Source of the DNA: JANXLS01 sp035308565
Lineage (GTDB): Bacteria; Planctomycetota; SZUA-567; H5-PLA8
DNA: 64,000 nt
Assembly: GCA_035308565.1 (NCBI GenBank)
Contig: DATGGK010000112.1
Location: forward strand, 11,377-75,376
Direction of reading: 5' to 3'
Shown here: piece after piece, positions 8,569-16,313 of the stretch
Position numbering within the stretch: the stretch's first letter is position 1
Layout: every line of letters starts with the position of its first letter
Position numbers and translations under genes: made by a program
The notes under the pieces: generated by a model
What the model saw: the letters and a program-made list of their open reading frames with translations, nothing else
What the model was told of the DNA's origin: nothing
The model's database searches: none

Positions 8569-8907
8569 TTAATGCGCGGCTTCCGCGCTTTCCTTGGCCT
8601 TCATCTTCTCAAGCCAAACCGCCCACGACTTGCCCGCAGCGGTATCCACGCCGGAGAAAAACAGGCCGGCGATGTCCTTATAAAAGACTTTGATTTTATC
8701 GTCGCGGTCCGCGGGAAACATTTCGACATACGGTTCGGGCACCGCCGATTCGCGGTTAAAAATATAACCGACGACTTTCGTGCCGTCCTTCAGCGTGATC
8801 GTAATATCGCCGCGGTAGTCGAACGCTTTTTCGAGCGCGTCGTACAATTCTTCCTTCGACGCGAGCGACGGATTCCATTTTTCGAGGGATTTGATTTCTT
8901 CGGGCAT
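8569..8907 (-). CDS. Conserved-looking hypothetical protein
   Basis: A soluble protein of about 112 residues if started at ATG 8907; an in-frame GTG at 8919 lies inside a repeat and is less likely. It has a charged helical N-terminus, a beta-rich centre (ITITLKDGTKVVGYIFNRE) reminiscent of SH3-like or Sm-like barrels, and a helical C-terminus (SWAVWLEKMKAKES). I do not recognise a family. The same C-terminal sequence is repeated at 7675-7745. It lies just downstream of hpnH on the same strand, 41 bases away, so cotranscription with hpnH is plausible. Confidence 0.6.
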   Translation of the reverse strand: MPEEIKSLEKWNPSLASKEELYDALEKAFDYRGDITITLKDGTKVVGYIFNRESAVPEPYVEMFPADRDDKIKVFYKDIAGLFFSGVDTAAGKSWAVWLEKMKAKESAEAAH

Positions 8908-8914
8908 CGTTTCT

Positions 8915-8944
8915 ACCACTCAGCACTCAGGACTCAGCACTTCC
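8915..8944. repeat. CACTCAGCACTCAGGACTCA phrase repeat, first copy
   Basis: Tandem units of CTCAGCA/CTCAGGA fill the gap between hpnH and the hypothetical gene. A longer copy of the same phrase is at 51586-51630. Confidence 0.7.
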
Positions 8945-8948
8945 ATTT

Positions 8949-9965
8949 TTACAATCCGTGCGCCATCGCCGCCTTCGCCGTCCGAGCGAATCCTTTCAGC
9001 GAGCCGAATGTCTCATCGACCGCCGTCGGTTCGTAGCCGCAGTGGACCATGCAGTCCTTGCATTTTTCGTTGCCGCTCTTGTGGCCGTACTTGTCCCACT
9101 CGGTCAGTTCCATCAATTCTTTGAACGTCTGGACGTAACCTTCCTGCAAGAGGTAGCAGGGCTTCTGCCAGCCGAAGATGTTGTACGTGGGGTTGCCCCA
9201 AGGCGTGCATTCGAAATCGACGTGGCCTTGCAGGAATTCGAGGAAGAGCGGCGAGAGGTTGAACTTCCAGCTCTTCTTGCGCTTGGCGAGCAAATCGCTG
9301 AAGAGCTTGTGCGTTTTTTGTCGCTGTAGAAAATGGCTCTGGTCCGGCGCTTTTTGATAACTGTAGCCGGGCGAGAGCATCATGCCTTCGACGCCCAGCG
9401 CCATCATGTCGTCGAAGAACTGTTCGTAGTGCTTCGGATCGGCGCCGTCGAAGAGCGTGGTGTTGGTCGTGACGCGGAAGCCGCGTTTCACCGCCGCTTT
9501 GATTGCGCTGACGGCCACGTCGTACACACCTTCTTTGCAGACGGCGAAATCGTGCTCCTTCTTCGGGCCGTCCATGTGGATCGAAAAAGTGAGGTAGGTG
9601 CTGGGCTTGAACTGGTCGAGTTTTTCTTCAAGCAAAATCGCGTTCGTACAGAGGTAAATGTACTTCTTGCGTTTCACGAGGCCTTCGACGATTTCGACGA
9701 TTTTGGTATGCATGAGCGGTTCGCCGCCGGGGATGCTGACCATCGGAGCGCCACATTCATCCACGGCTTTGAAGCATTCTTCGGGCGTGAGTTCTTTGCG
9801 CAGGATGTGGCCGGGGTATTGAATTTTGCCGCAGCCGGCGCAAGCGAGGTTGCAGCGCATGAGCGGTTCGAGCATGAGCACGAGCGGGTAGCGCTCAACG
9901 CCGCGCAGTTTCTTGCCGAGCACGTAGCTGGCGACGGTCCACATCTGAGACAACGGAACGGCCAT
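8949..9965 (-). CDS. hpnH: Hopanoid biosynthesis radical SAM protein HpnH
   Basis: Radical SAM enzyme of the HpnH family, which joins a 5'-deoxyadenosyl group to hopene (adenosylhopane synthesis), the entry to C35 extended hopanoids. I choose the start at ATG 9965 (MAVPLSQMW), the usual HpnH N-terminus, giving 338 residues. The cluster motif is CNLACAGC (CX3CX2C, residues 38-45), followed by SIPGGEPLMH, typical for binding SAM. A C-terminal Cys-rich segment (KCKDCMVHCGYEPTA) is characteristic. No squalene-hopene cyclase or other hpn gene is in the window, so the pathway must be completed elsewhere. It is strong evidence that the organism makes extended hopanoids. Confidence 0.95.
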   Translation of the reverse strand: MAVPLSQMWTVASYVLGKKLRGVERYPLVLMLEPLMRCNLACAGCGKIQYPGHILRKELTPEECFKAVDECGAPMVSIPGGEPLMHTKIVEIVEGLVKRKKYIYLCTNAILLEEKLDQFKPSTYLTFSIHMDGPKKEHDFAVCKEGVYDVAVSAIKAAVKRGFRVTTNTTLFDGADPKHYEQFFDDMMALGVEGMMLSPGYSYQKAPDQSHFLQRQKTHKLFSDLLAKRKKSWKFNLSPLFLEFLQGHVDFECTPWGNPTYNIFGWQKPCYLLQEGYVQTFKELMELTEWDKYGHKSGNEKCKDCMVHCGYEPTAVDETFGSLKGFARTAKAAMAHGL

Positions 9966-10065
9966 GACAGACCCCTTCGAGACGAAAGCGACGCAAAGCA
10001 AAAGCCATTGGCGATAAGACGTGGCGATAATATCCGAGATGGCGGGCGATTCAACTGATTTGTTC

Positions 10066-10086
10066 GTAGTCCCGCCTTTAGGCGGT
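10066..10086. repeat. Short hairpin repeat, GTAGTCCCGCCTTTAGGCGG
   Basis: Second copy of the hairpin seen at 4864-4884, located in the gap between hpnH and the membrane protein gene (both minus strand). It could attenuate or terminate transcription there. Confidence 0.65.
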
Positions 10087-10104
10087 CTTGTGATTGAAAC
10101 GAAG

Positions 10105-10626
10105 TCACAGGCGCCGATTCAAAGGCAACATCAACTTCAGCCATTCGGGAAGGAATTCGCAGAGAAGCGTCAGAAAAAATAACAGTGCTACGGCGACGAG
10201 GATGTTGCCGATGATTTTTGTCGTACTAAACGACCACGATATTTCGCGCTTGTTCGACTCGCGCAATTTGGCGAATTCGTCCTCGAAAAGGTACACCTCC
10301 CATTCATTCGCATTCCGAGGCGGGCCATACACATCGACGAGCAGCACCTTGGTCGCCGCGACGAACGGCCACCCGTAATGATCCGTCGATGTCGTGCAAT
10401 CACGCTGACATTTTGAGTAAATTTGTTCATGGTATTCAGTGACGTCTTTGGAATCGTACAAAAGCCGCGGGAAATCCAACGAGGTTGACCCGATTATCAA
10501 CTGAGATCCCGAATCCGCCACGGTTCGCGGAACGCGCACGTTCGGCAGCACGTTAGTTCCCACCAATGCCCCTGCCGCAATCATCACGATCAGCGCGGTG
10601 CTGAGATGAAACCGAAGGAAGCGCAT
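10105..10626 (-). CDS. Hypothetical membrane protein, two TM segments
   Basis: A 173-residue protein with an N-terminal hydrophobic segment (LSTALIVMIAAGALVG), a periplasmic-looking middle of about 110 residues containing two Cys close together (KCQRDC), and a C-terminal hydrophobic helix (ILVAVALLFFLTLLCEFLP). I do not recognise a family. It is divergent from nadD and upstream of hpnH on the same strand with a hairpin in between. Codon use and GC look like those of the neighbours. Confidence 0.6.
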   Translation of the reverse strand: MRFLRFHLSTALIVMIAAGALVGTNVLPNVRVPRTVADSGSQLIIGSTSLDFPRLLYDSKDVTEYHEQIYSKCQRDCTTSTDHYGWPFVAATKVLLVDVYGPPRNANEWEVYLFEDEFAKLRESNKREISWSFSTTKIIGNILVAVALLFFLTLLCEFLPEWLKLMLPLNRRL

Positions 10627-10738
10627 GGATTCACAATTCCCAAGCTAAACCAGCGCGCATCTGCGTGTGATTCGGGCATGGCGTTGAATGTCCCGTCCCC
10701 GCGAATTATAGTGAGGCGGAATTCGGAAAGTCCAGCGC

Positions 10739-11446
10739 ATGAAACAAAATTCGCAAGCCGAATCCCCTCACCCCGGCCCTCTCCCCCAAGGGGAGAGGGA
10801 GACGCTTCCCTTCGGGCCGCTCAAGCGCTTCGGACTCATGGGCGGATCGTTCGATCCGGTTCATGTTGGACATCTGTCCATTGCGCAACAAATATTCAAC
10901 GCGCTAAAGCTAGAAAAAGTCATCCTGATTCCGGCGGCGACGGCGCCGCACAAGCGCGAAAACGGAATGCATGCGCCGGCTGAAGACCGCATGGAGATGT
11001 GCCGGTTGGCGGTGCATAACATGCACGGGTTGGAGGCCAGCGATTTTGAACTCAAACGCGGCGGGTTGAGCTACACCGTCGAGACGGCGCGGCAGGTGCG
11101 TGCGGCGTACGGACCGGCCGCGGAGATTTATTTTCTGATTGGATCCGACAGCCTGGCCGATTTGCCGATGTGGTACGAAATCGACGAATTGCTCACGCTC
11201 GCACGCTTCGCGGTTGCCGAACGGCGCGAATCGCCGATCAAGGAATCGCTGTGGAAGACGTTGAAAGAGGAGTTGGGCGCGGAGGCGGTGAAGATGCTGC
11301 GCGATGGCGTGGCGAACGTTCAGCGCGTGGACATCAGTTCGACGCAGATTCGCGAATTGCTGGCGCGCGGCGAAAAAATTCCGGGGTATCTGCGGCGCGA
11401 CGTGGAGGAATATATTCGGAAGAAGAAGTTGTATGGGGCGAAATGA
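10739..11446 (+). CDS. nadD: Nicotinate-nucleotide adenylyltransferase
   Basis: Forms nicotinic acid adenine dinucleotide from NaMN and ATP in NAD synthesis. The catalytic signature is GGSFDPVHVGHL near residues 35-46, and ISSTQIRELLARGE near the C-terminus is the matching ISST motif. The only in-frame start found is ATG 10739, which adds about 29 residues before the conserved core; these (SPHPGPLPQGERE) are the translation of the palindromic repeat at 10764-10800. So a repeat has become part of the N-terminus, or translation begins at a non-standard codon inside it. The core has the usual NadD length of about 200 residues. Confidence 0.92.
   Translation: MKQNSQAESPHPGPLPQGERETLPFGPLKRFGLMGGSFDPVHVGHLSIAQQIFNALKLEKVILIPAATAPHKRENGMHAPAEDRMEMCRLAVHNMHGLEASDFELKRGGLSYTVETARQVRAAYGPAAEIYFLIGSDSLADLPMWYEIDELLTLARFAVAERRESPIKESLWKTLKEELGAEAVKMLRDGVANVQRVDISSTQIRELLARGEKIPGYLRRDVEEYIRKKKLYGAK
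10764..10800. repeat. CCCTCTCCCCCAAGGGGAGAGGG palindrome (family A) in the nadD 5' end
   Basis: The arms CCCTCTCCCC and GGGGAGAGGG pair almost perfectly, preceded by CCCCTCACCCCGG. Other copies or variants lie at 21846, 22419, 41244, 49732 and 53191. This copy is inside the predicted nadD reading frame. Confidence 0.8.
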
Positions 11447-11518
11447 ACGACGGGTTTTTTCTTGGCGATTCGCCATTTATTGGCGTCTTTATGACGTCTC
11501 CATTTCAAAGAGGTCATT

Positions 11519-12298
11519 ATGGGCACGAATTTGTCCATTGTGGCACTGGTCCTCACGTCAGTCGCCGCCGCTTCCGAAGTGTCCGAGAAAGTGGACGGGC
11601 CATTTCGCATTCTTTTCACGGATGCACGTCTGCTCGACGTCAAGCGCAAGGAATCGACAGATTGGTTCAGCTACTCGATTTCGGTGGGCGGCGCCAGCGC
11701 CAAGATTGTCACGTATGAACTGACGCTCTCCGACGATTTGAACAAGAAATTTAAAGTGACGTTCAACGATCAAGGCAAGCTCACTCACGCGGACAAATAT
11801 TCGACGCGCATGGGCAGCCTGCCACAAGTGGTTCAAAGTGCGATCGAAAAGAGCGCGCCTTCGGCGGGCGCCGACGCGGTCGTGGAAGCGAGGGTCAGTT
11901 ATCTTCGCGACGGATTTTACGGATACAAGATCGCGGGCAAGCTCGACGGCAAAAAGCTGGAGCTCGAAGTGCCGATCGTACCCTCGAAGATTGTCCCGAC
12001 GGCGATCGTCAAAGGCCTGAATAAACGCGTTCGCGTCTCAAAACCCGAAGACAAGCCGACGGACGAGAATACGGTCGAGCTTTGGTCCGAGAGCACGCCA
12101 TACTCCGCGAAATTTACCTATGCGTGGAAGCAAACCTCAGGAGAGGAATTGAAACTGCCGGCCGCGGACCTGACCGGGCACACACTGAAGTTTCGCGTTC
12201 CAAAACCCGGAAAATATGCGTTTCAACTGACGGTGAACGATGGCTATCAGGCCAGCACGTCCGACGAATTCCGTTTGGAGGCGTACGATTCAAAATAG
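11519..12298 (+). CDS. Secreted protein with C-terminal PKD-like domain
   Basis: A 259-residue protein with a short signal peptide (MGTNLSIVALVLTSVAAASE) and a good ribosome site (AGAGG about six bases before ATG 11519). The first about 170 residues are beta-rich without a recognised family. The last about 75 residues follow the PKD/REJ-like pattern: FTYAWKQTSGEELKL, then RVPKPGKYAFQLTVNDG. The same pattern occurs inside the VWA region of the giant protein at 53946-62240, so the host uses this fold repeatedly in exported proteins. Probably periplasmic or surface exposed; role unknown. It converges on purC, with six bases between the two stops. Confidence 0.65.
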   Translation: MGTNLSIVALVLTSVAAASEVSEKVDGPFRILFTDARLLDVKRKESTDWFSYSISVGGASAKIVTYELTLSDDLNKKFKVTFNDQGKLTHADKYSTRMGSLPQVVQSAIEKSAPSAGADAVVEARVSYLRDGFYGYKIAGKLDGKKLELEVPIVPSKIVPTAIVKGLNKRVRVSKPEDKPTDENTVELWSESTPYSAKFTYAWKQTSGEELKLPAADLTGHTLKFRVPKPGKYAFQLTVNDGYQASTSDEFRLEAYDSK

Positions 12299-12304
12299 GC
12301 TTCG

Positions 12305-13198
12305 CTATTCGGGCAGTTGCTCGTGCCCGGTGATGCGGCGGTAGGCGTCCACGTATTTTTCGCGCGTTTTCTGCACGATCACTTCGGGAAGGGGCGGCGC
12401 GGGCGGAAGTTTGTTCCAGCCGATGCCTTCCAAATAATCGCGGACGAACTGCTTGTCGAAGCTGTATTGTGTCTGGCCCGGCGTCCATTGTTCGCGCGGC
12501 CAGAAGCGCGAGCTGTCGGGCGTGAGCACTTCATCGACTAAGATGATCTGCCCGTCACTCTGGCCGAATTCGAATTTCGTATCGGCGATGATGATGTTTT
12601 TCGAAAGCGCGTGTTCGGCGGCGCGTTTGTAGATGCTGATCGAGAGATCGCGCAGCTTTTCGGCGTTAGCCTGGCCGATGGCGCCCGCCGCCTGCTCGAA
12701 GGTGATGTTTTCGTCGTGGCCTTCGGTGGCTTTTGTGGCGGGGGTGAAAATGGGCTGATCGAGGCGCGATCCGTTTTTTAATCCGCGCGGAAGCGGGATG
12801 CCGCAGACGCTGCCTTTTTGCTGGTATTCTTTCCAGCCGGAACCCATCAAGTAACCGCGCACCACGCATTCGATCGGAAACACTTTCGCTTTGACGACCA
12901 GCATCGAGCGGCCCGAAAGAATCGCGCGGTGTTTTTCAAGGCCGTGGCCCATCAGTTCAACGTCGGCGGTGATCAGGTGGTTGCGCGGGTTGTCGCCGAG
13001 GAAACTGAACCAGAATCGCGAGAGGCCGTTGAGGACGCGGCCTTTGTCGGGGATGGGCGTGGGAATGACCGAATCGAAGGCGCTCAGGCGATCGGTGCTG
13101 ACGATCAGAAGTTTGTCGCCGAGGTCGTAGACATCGCGGACCTTACCGCGCGCCAGCAGCTTGAAGCCGGGCAGATTGGTTTCGAATATGGGGTCCAT
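12305..13198 (-). CDS. purC: SAICAR synthase (phosphoribosylaminoimidazole-succinocarboxamide synthase)
   Basis: Condenses CAIR with aspartate using ATP in purine synthesis. The start at ATG 13198 (MDPIFETNLPGF) gives 297 residues, the longer version of the family also seen in yeast Ade1. Diagnostic motifs are GKVRDVYDLGD, STDRLSAFD, the SAICAR signature VFPIECVVRGYLMGSGW, and IIADTKFEFG. The gene stands alone among unrelated genes; no other pur gene is visible, so it is probably transcribed by itself from the region before 13303. Confidence 0.96.
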   Translation of the reverse strand: MDPIFETNLPGFKLLARGKVRDVYDLGDKLLIVSTDRLSAFDSVIPTPIPDKGRVLNGLSRFWFSFLGDNPRNHLITADVELMGHGLEKHRAILSGRSMLVVKAKVFPIECVVRGYLMGSGWKEYQQKGSVCGIPLPRGLKNGSRLDQPIFTPATKATEGHDENITFEQAAGAIGQANAEKLRDLSISIYKRAAEHALSKNIIIADTKFEFGQSDGQIILVDEVLTPDSSRFWPREQWTPGQTQYSFDKQFVRDYLEGIGWNKLPPAPPLPEVIVQKTREKYVDAYRRITGHEQLPE

Positions 13199-13302
13199 TG
13201 TGGCTGTGTCTCCACAAATAGTATAGTCGCGGTTGAGCGCAGTGAAACTCAGATAAAATAAATTATCGAAAAATTCATCTGTGTTTGACTGCGTCAAAGC
13301 TG

Positions 13303-13360
13303 AGGAGCGGCGGCACTCCTGCCGCCCTGCGTTAACGGCGGCAAGAGTGCCGCCGCTCCT
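13303..13360. repeat. AGGAGCGGCGGCACTCCTGC palindrome (family D), first copy
   Basis: Long inverted repeat (AGGAGCGGCGGCACTC and GAGTGCCGCCGCTCCT) between purC and the exported superoxide dismutase. The second copy is at 14837-14905 next to the other dismutase, so one copy lies at each edge of the sod-toxin-antitoxin-sod block. Confidence 0.8.
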
Positions 13361-13374
13361 GAGTTTACGTTGCT

Positions 13375-14100
13375 TTATGCGAAGCGTTTGGCGACGTCGT
13401 CCCAGTTGATCACGTTCCAGATCGCCTTGAGGTAATCGCCGCGCATGTTCATGTATTTCAGATAATAGGCGTGTTCCCAGACGTCGATGCCGAGCAGGGC
13501 TTTTTTGCCTTCCATGACGGGGCTGTCCTGATTGGCGGTGGAGTAGACTTCGAGTTTGCCGTCGCCGGTCTTGGCCAGCCAGGCCCAGCCGCTGCCAAAG
13601 CGTTTCATGCCGGCGTCGTTCATTTTCTCGGTGAAGGTCTTGAAGTCGGTGAACGTGGATTTGATCGCGTCGGCCAGCGTGCCTTTGGGTTCGCCGCCGG
13701 CTTTTGGCCCGAGGCTTTCCCAGAAGAGCGTGTGGTTGTAATGGCCGCCGCCGTTGTTAATCACGCCCTGGCGGATCGCTTCGGGCACTTTGGCGGCTTT
13801 GTTGGCGAGGAGTTCTTCGATGCTGAGCGCCGTAAGATCGGCGTGGCCGGCCAGAGCCTTGTTGAGGTTGGCGACGTACGCGGCGTGGTGCTTGTCGTGA
13901 TGGATTTCCATGGTCTTGGCGTCGATGTACGGTTCAAGCGCGTCGTAGGGGTAGGCGAGCTTGGGCACTTCGAAGCCCTCCGCGTGTGCGTGCGTGCCGA
14001 AGAGCGCGCCGCCGGCGACGACGGCGGCGGAGGCGGCGATGCCGGTGGCGAGGAAGGAACGGCGATGAATCAACGGAACGTGCTTGGCGTGCTCAACCAT
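13375..14100 (-). CDS. Tat-exported superoxide dismutase, Mn/Fe family
   Basis: Disproportionates superoxide, here outside the cytoplasm. The N-terminus has a twin-arginine signal (HRRSFLATG, Arg13-Arg14, then an Ala/Gly-rich hydrophobic stretch ending AHAEG), about 40 residues before the enzyme. Metal ligands are in MEIHHDKHH, GGHYNHTLFW and DVWEHAYYLKY. GGGHYNH and NQDSP are as usual for manganese-type enzymes, but metal choice cannot be settled from sequence. It is clearly related to the cytoplasmic dismutase at 14987-15592, suggesting duplication followed by gain of an export signal. A toxin-antitoxin pair lies between the two. Confidence 0.93.
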   Translation of the reverse strand: MVEHAKHVPLIHRRSFLATGIAASAAVVAGGALFGTHAHAEGFEVPKLAYPYDALEPYIDAKTMEIHHDKHHAAYVANLNKALAGHADLTALSIEELLANKAAKVPEAIRQGVINNGGGHYNHTLFWESLGPKAGGEPKGTLADAIKSTFTDFKTFTEKMNDAGMKRFGSGWAWLAKTGDGKLEVYSTANQDSPVMEGKKALLGIDVWEHAYYLKYMNMRGDYLKAIWNVINWDDVAKRFA

Positions 14101-14130
14101 GATCTTGGCTCCTTTTGATTGTGTAATGCG

Positions 14131-14494
14131 TCAGTTCAAATTCAAATCTTCAATGCGCAATGGGCGGCGCGAACTGTGGTACACGCGCAAAACGCGAACA
14201 ATTGCCCGCTGCTTATCGACCTGAAACAAAATGCGGTACGCCGAACGCTTGTTGCCGTACAAACACTGCCGTACCTCCACTATCCACTTTTTTCTTTTGA
14301 AATTCTTGAGCAACGGGAAAGCGCAAAGGTGCTTCGGACAAAGCAAGAATTGCGGATTCCAATCCAAGATACCACGCGCTCGCATAGGACACGGAGGTTT
14401 CCGCTTTCAGCCAATGATATGCAACTTCCATATCGTCATTTGCTTTTGGCATGATTTCGACGCGGAATTCCAAGTTTCCTCCGCAACTTTTCAA
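14131..14494 (-). pseudogene. ParE/RelE-family toxin, frameshifted
   Basis: The first part reads in one frame (FRVEIMPKANDDMEVAYHWL, a typical ParE start) and the last in another (EVRQCLYGNKRSAYRILFQV, a typical ParE end). Joined, they make one toxin of about 120 residues. The frames switch near 14285-14300, where the plus strand has a T-rich run (CTTTTTTCTTTT), a usual site for a one-base slip. The toxin is therefore either inactivated or the sequence has an indel error. It begins inside the antitoxin gene, as normal for these operons. ParE-type toxins inhibit gyrase and RelE-type cleave mRNA; sequence alone does not decide which. Confidence 0.75.
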
Positions 14495-14732
14495 ATGCCT
14501 TTGCCGCTGGCACGCCTTCGCCGCGTTCGCCCTGGCGAATAGCTTCCCGCAACTGTTCCAAATCCCATGCTTTTAGCAGTTCTTCGTACACCGCGGGACC
14601 CATGACGATGGCTCCCGCCTTTCCATTGACCGTCAGCACCATGGGACGCCCGGATTTACTCAGCCGCTTGGTGTACGCCTTGGCATTTCGCTGAAAATCG
14701 GTCAGCGAACGAATGTCGTTCATTTCAATCAT
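14436..14732 (-). CDS. Phd/YefM-family antitoxin
   Basis: A 98-residue antitoxin. The N-terminus (MIEMNDIRSLTDFQRNAKAY) and GRPMVLTVNGKAGAIVM are characteristic of the Phd/YefM DNA-binding fold, with a helical C-terminal tail for toxin binding. It overlaps the toxin start by about 59 bases, so translation is likely coupled. Members of this family repress their own promoter, which would lie in the 254-base gap upstream. Because the toxin is frameshifted, the antitoxin may be a relic or neutralise other toxins. Confidence 0.85.
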   Translation of the reverse strand: MIEMNDIRSLTDFQRNAKAYTKRLSKSGRPMVLTVNGKAGAIVMGPAVYEELLKAWDLEQLREAIRQGERGEGVPAAKAFEKLRRKLGIPRRNHAKSK

Positions 14733-14836
14733 GGAATCCTCCGTTCGTCAGGCGTTTGCCAGCATCGAATTCCATGTTCTAAACATGCTTTAACTCGCAG
14801 TCAATCCCAAAAATGCGTTGAACCGGTTTGTTCATA

Positions 14837-14905
14837 GGAGCGGCGGCACTCTTGCCGCCGTTGTTAGCCGGGACGGCATTCGGCAGCAAGAGTGCCGCCG
14901 CTCCT
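14837..14905. repeat. AGGAGCGGCGGCACTCTTGC palindrome (family D), second copy
   Basis: Inverted repeat with arms AGGAGCGGCGGCACTCTTGC and its complement at 14886-14905, and an extra GGCGGC-like core. Located between the antitoxin promoter side and the end of the cytoplasmic superoxide dismutase. Paired with the copy at 13303-13360. The remaining 14733-14836 and 14906-14986 show nothing else recognisable. Confidence 0.8.
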
Positions 14906-14986
14906 AAATAACTGGTTCAACTCATCCAAAAATGAAATGGAGGAACGGCGTTCCGTTCCTCCATCTACACCAAAACGTGTCGAATG

Positions 14987-15592
14987 TTACGCCTTGAAGC
15001 GCTTGTTCACTTCCGTCCAGTTGACCACGTTCCAGATCGCGTTCAAGTAATCCGGGCGGCGGTTCTGGTATTTGAGGTAGTAGGCATGCTCCCAGACGTC
15101 GATGCCGAAGACCGGCACGTCGCCGGTCATGATGGGCGAGTCTTGATTGGGCAGCGAGTAAACTTCGAGCTTGCCGCCTTTCTTGACCAGCCACGACCAG
15201 CCGCTGCCGAAGCGCTTGGCACCGGCGTCGTTCATCTTTTCTTTCAATCCGGCCAGTCCGCCGAAGGTGCTCTTGATCGCGTCGCCCACATCGCCGCTGG
15301 GTTCGCCGCCGGCGTTCGGCCCAAGCACGGTCCAGAAGAGCGAATGGTTGGCGTGGCCGCCGCCGTTGTTGATCACGGCCTGGCGGATCGCTTCGGGCAC
15401 CGCCGCGCACTTGTCGGCGAGGAGTTTCTCGATGCTGAGGCTCTGCAGCGCGGCCTGGTCTTTGAGCGCATTGTTGAGGTTCGTCACGTAGGCGTTGTGG
15501 TGCTTGCCGTGGTGAATCTCCATGGTCATCTTATCGATGTGCGGCTCCAAAGCGTCGGTCGCGTAGGGCAGTGCAGGCAAGGTGAATGCCAT
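14987..15592 (-). CDS. Superoxide dismutase, Mn/Fe family, cytoplasmic
   Basis: A 201-residue dismutase without signal peptide. Ligand motifs are MEIHHGKHHNAY, GGGHANHSLFW and DVWEHAYYLKY; NQDSP before the last motif is usual for the Mn type. Normal length for the family. ATG at 15592 is preceded by GGAG about eight bases upstream. It closely resembles the exported copy at 13375-14100, from which it is separated by the toxin-antitoxin module. It presumably protects the cytoplasm while the other copy protects the periplasm. Confidence 0.94.
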   Translation of the reverse strand: MAFTLPALPYATDALEPHIDKMTMEIHHGKHHNAYVTNLNNALKDQAALQSLSIEKLLADKCAAVPEAIRQAVINNGGGHANHSLFWTVLGPNAGGEPSGDVGDAIKSTFGGLAGLKEKMNDAGAKRFGSGWSWLVKKGGKLEVYSLPNQDSPIMTGDVPVFGIDVWEHAYYLKYQNRRPDYLNAIWNVVNWTEVNKRFKA

Positions 15593-15838
15593 GGGAAAAT
15601 CTCCTTTATGTTTGGTGAGGGGACGAGTGAGGACGATCTGAGACGCGGCCCGCCTCCCCCGCGGCGGGCTTCAATCGTTGTTATAGCGCGGTTATGCGTG
15701 ATGAAAACTAATTAATCAATCGCGAAAATGAAAAGATTGCGCGAAGGCTCCATGAAACTGTCTTCTCAAAATTGAAAACGGGTGCGGCGCCCGCAAATCT
15801 GCGGTTAATTTTTTTACGCTGTCCGATATGATGATCGT

Positions 15839-16261
15839 ATGCCCAGCACGCACACCATTACCCGCCGCGTCGAATTCTCGGAGACGGATTTGGCGGGCAT
15901 CATGCATTTCTCGAATTTCTTTCGCTACATGGAAAGCGCCGAGCACGATTTTTACCGGCGGCTGGGTTTGAAACTCGTGACCGAATGCGCGGACGGTTCG
16001 TCGATCGGCTGGCCGCGGGTCAGCGCGACCTGCGATTACAAACGGCCGCTGAAATTTCAGGACGAAGTGGACGTGACGCTCAAAGTCGCTAAAAAAACCG
16101 AGAAGGCGATCACGTACGAATTCAGTTTCACGAAGAAGGGCGAAGCCGACGAAGCGGCGCACGGCGCGCTGACGGTCGTGTGTTGCTCCTTTCGCGGGGG
16201 CCGCGTGCAGGCGACGCTGATTCCGAAGGAATTTGACGAGAAGATTGAAATCGCGGTTTAG
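15839..16261 (+). CDS. Hotdog-fold acyl-CoA thioesterase (YbgC/4HBT family)
   Basis: A 140-residue 4-hydroxybenzoyl-CoA thioesterase family protein that hydrolyses acyl-CoA. The signature is FSETDLAGIMHFSNFFRYME, with the catalytic Asp at residue 17; the second half has the usual beta-rich hotdog strands. Good length. It is the first gene of a plus-strand group with a small membrane protein and an AMP-dependent ligase, suggesting CoA-thioester metabolism by the group. The 246-base gap before it (15593-15838) has no evident gene. Confidence 0.88.
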   Translation: MPSTHTITRRVEFSETDLAGIMHFSNFFRYMESAEHDFYRRLGLKLVTECADGSSIGWPRVSATCDYKRPLKFQDEVDVTLKVAKKTEKAITYEFSFTKKGEADEAAHGALTVVCCSFRGGRVQATLIPKEFDEKIEIAV

Positions 16262-16300
16262 ATTCAAGTTTCAGGGTTTCAAAGTTTCAGGGTTTCATGC
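16261..16300. repeat. TTTCAGGGTTTCAAAGTTTC phrase repeat
   Basis: Tandem TTTCAGGGTTTCA units fill the gap between the thioesterase and the DMT-like gene. Similar TTCAAG-type phrases occur in other gaps of the window. Confidence 0.5.
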
Positions 16301-16313
16301 TTAGGAGGGGTCG

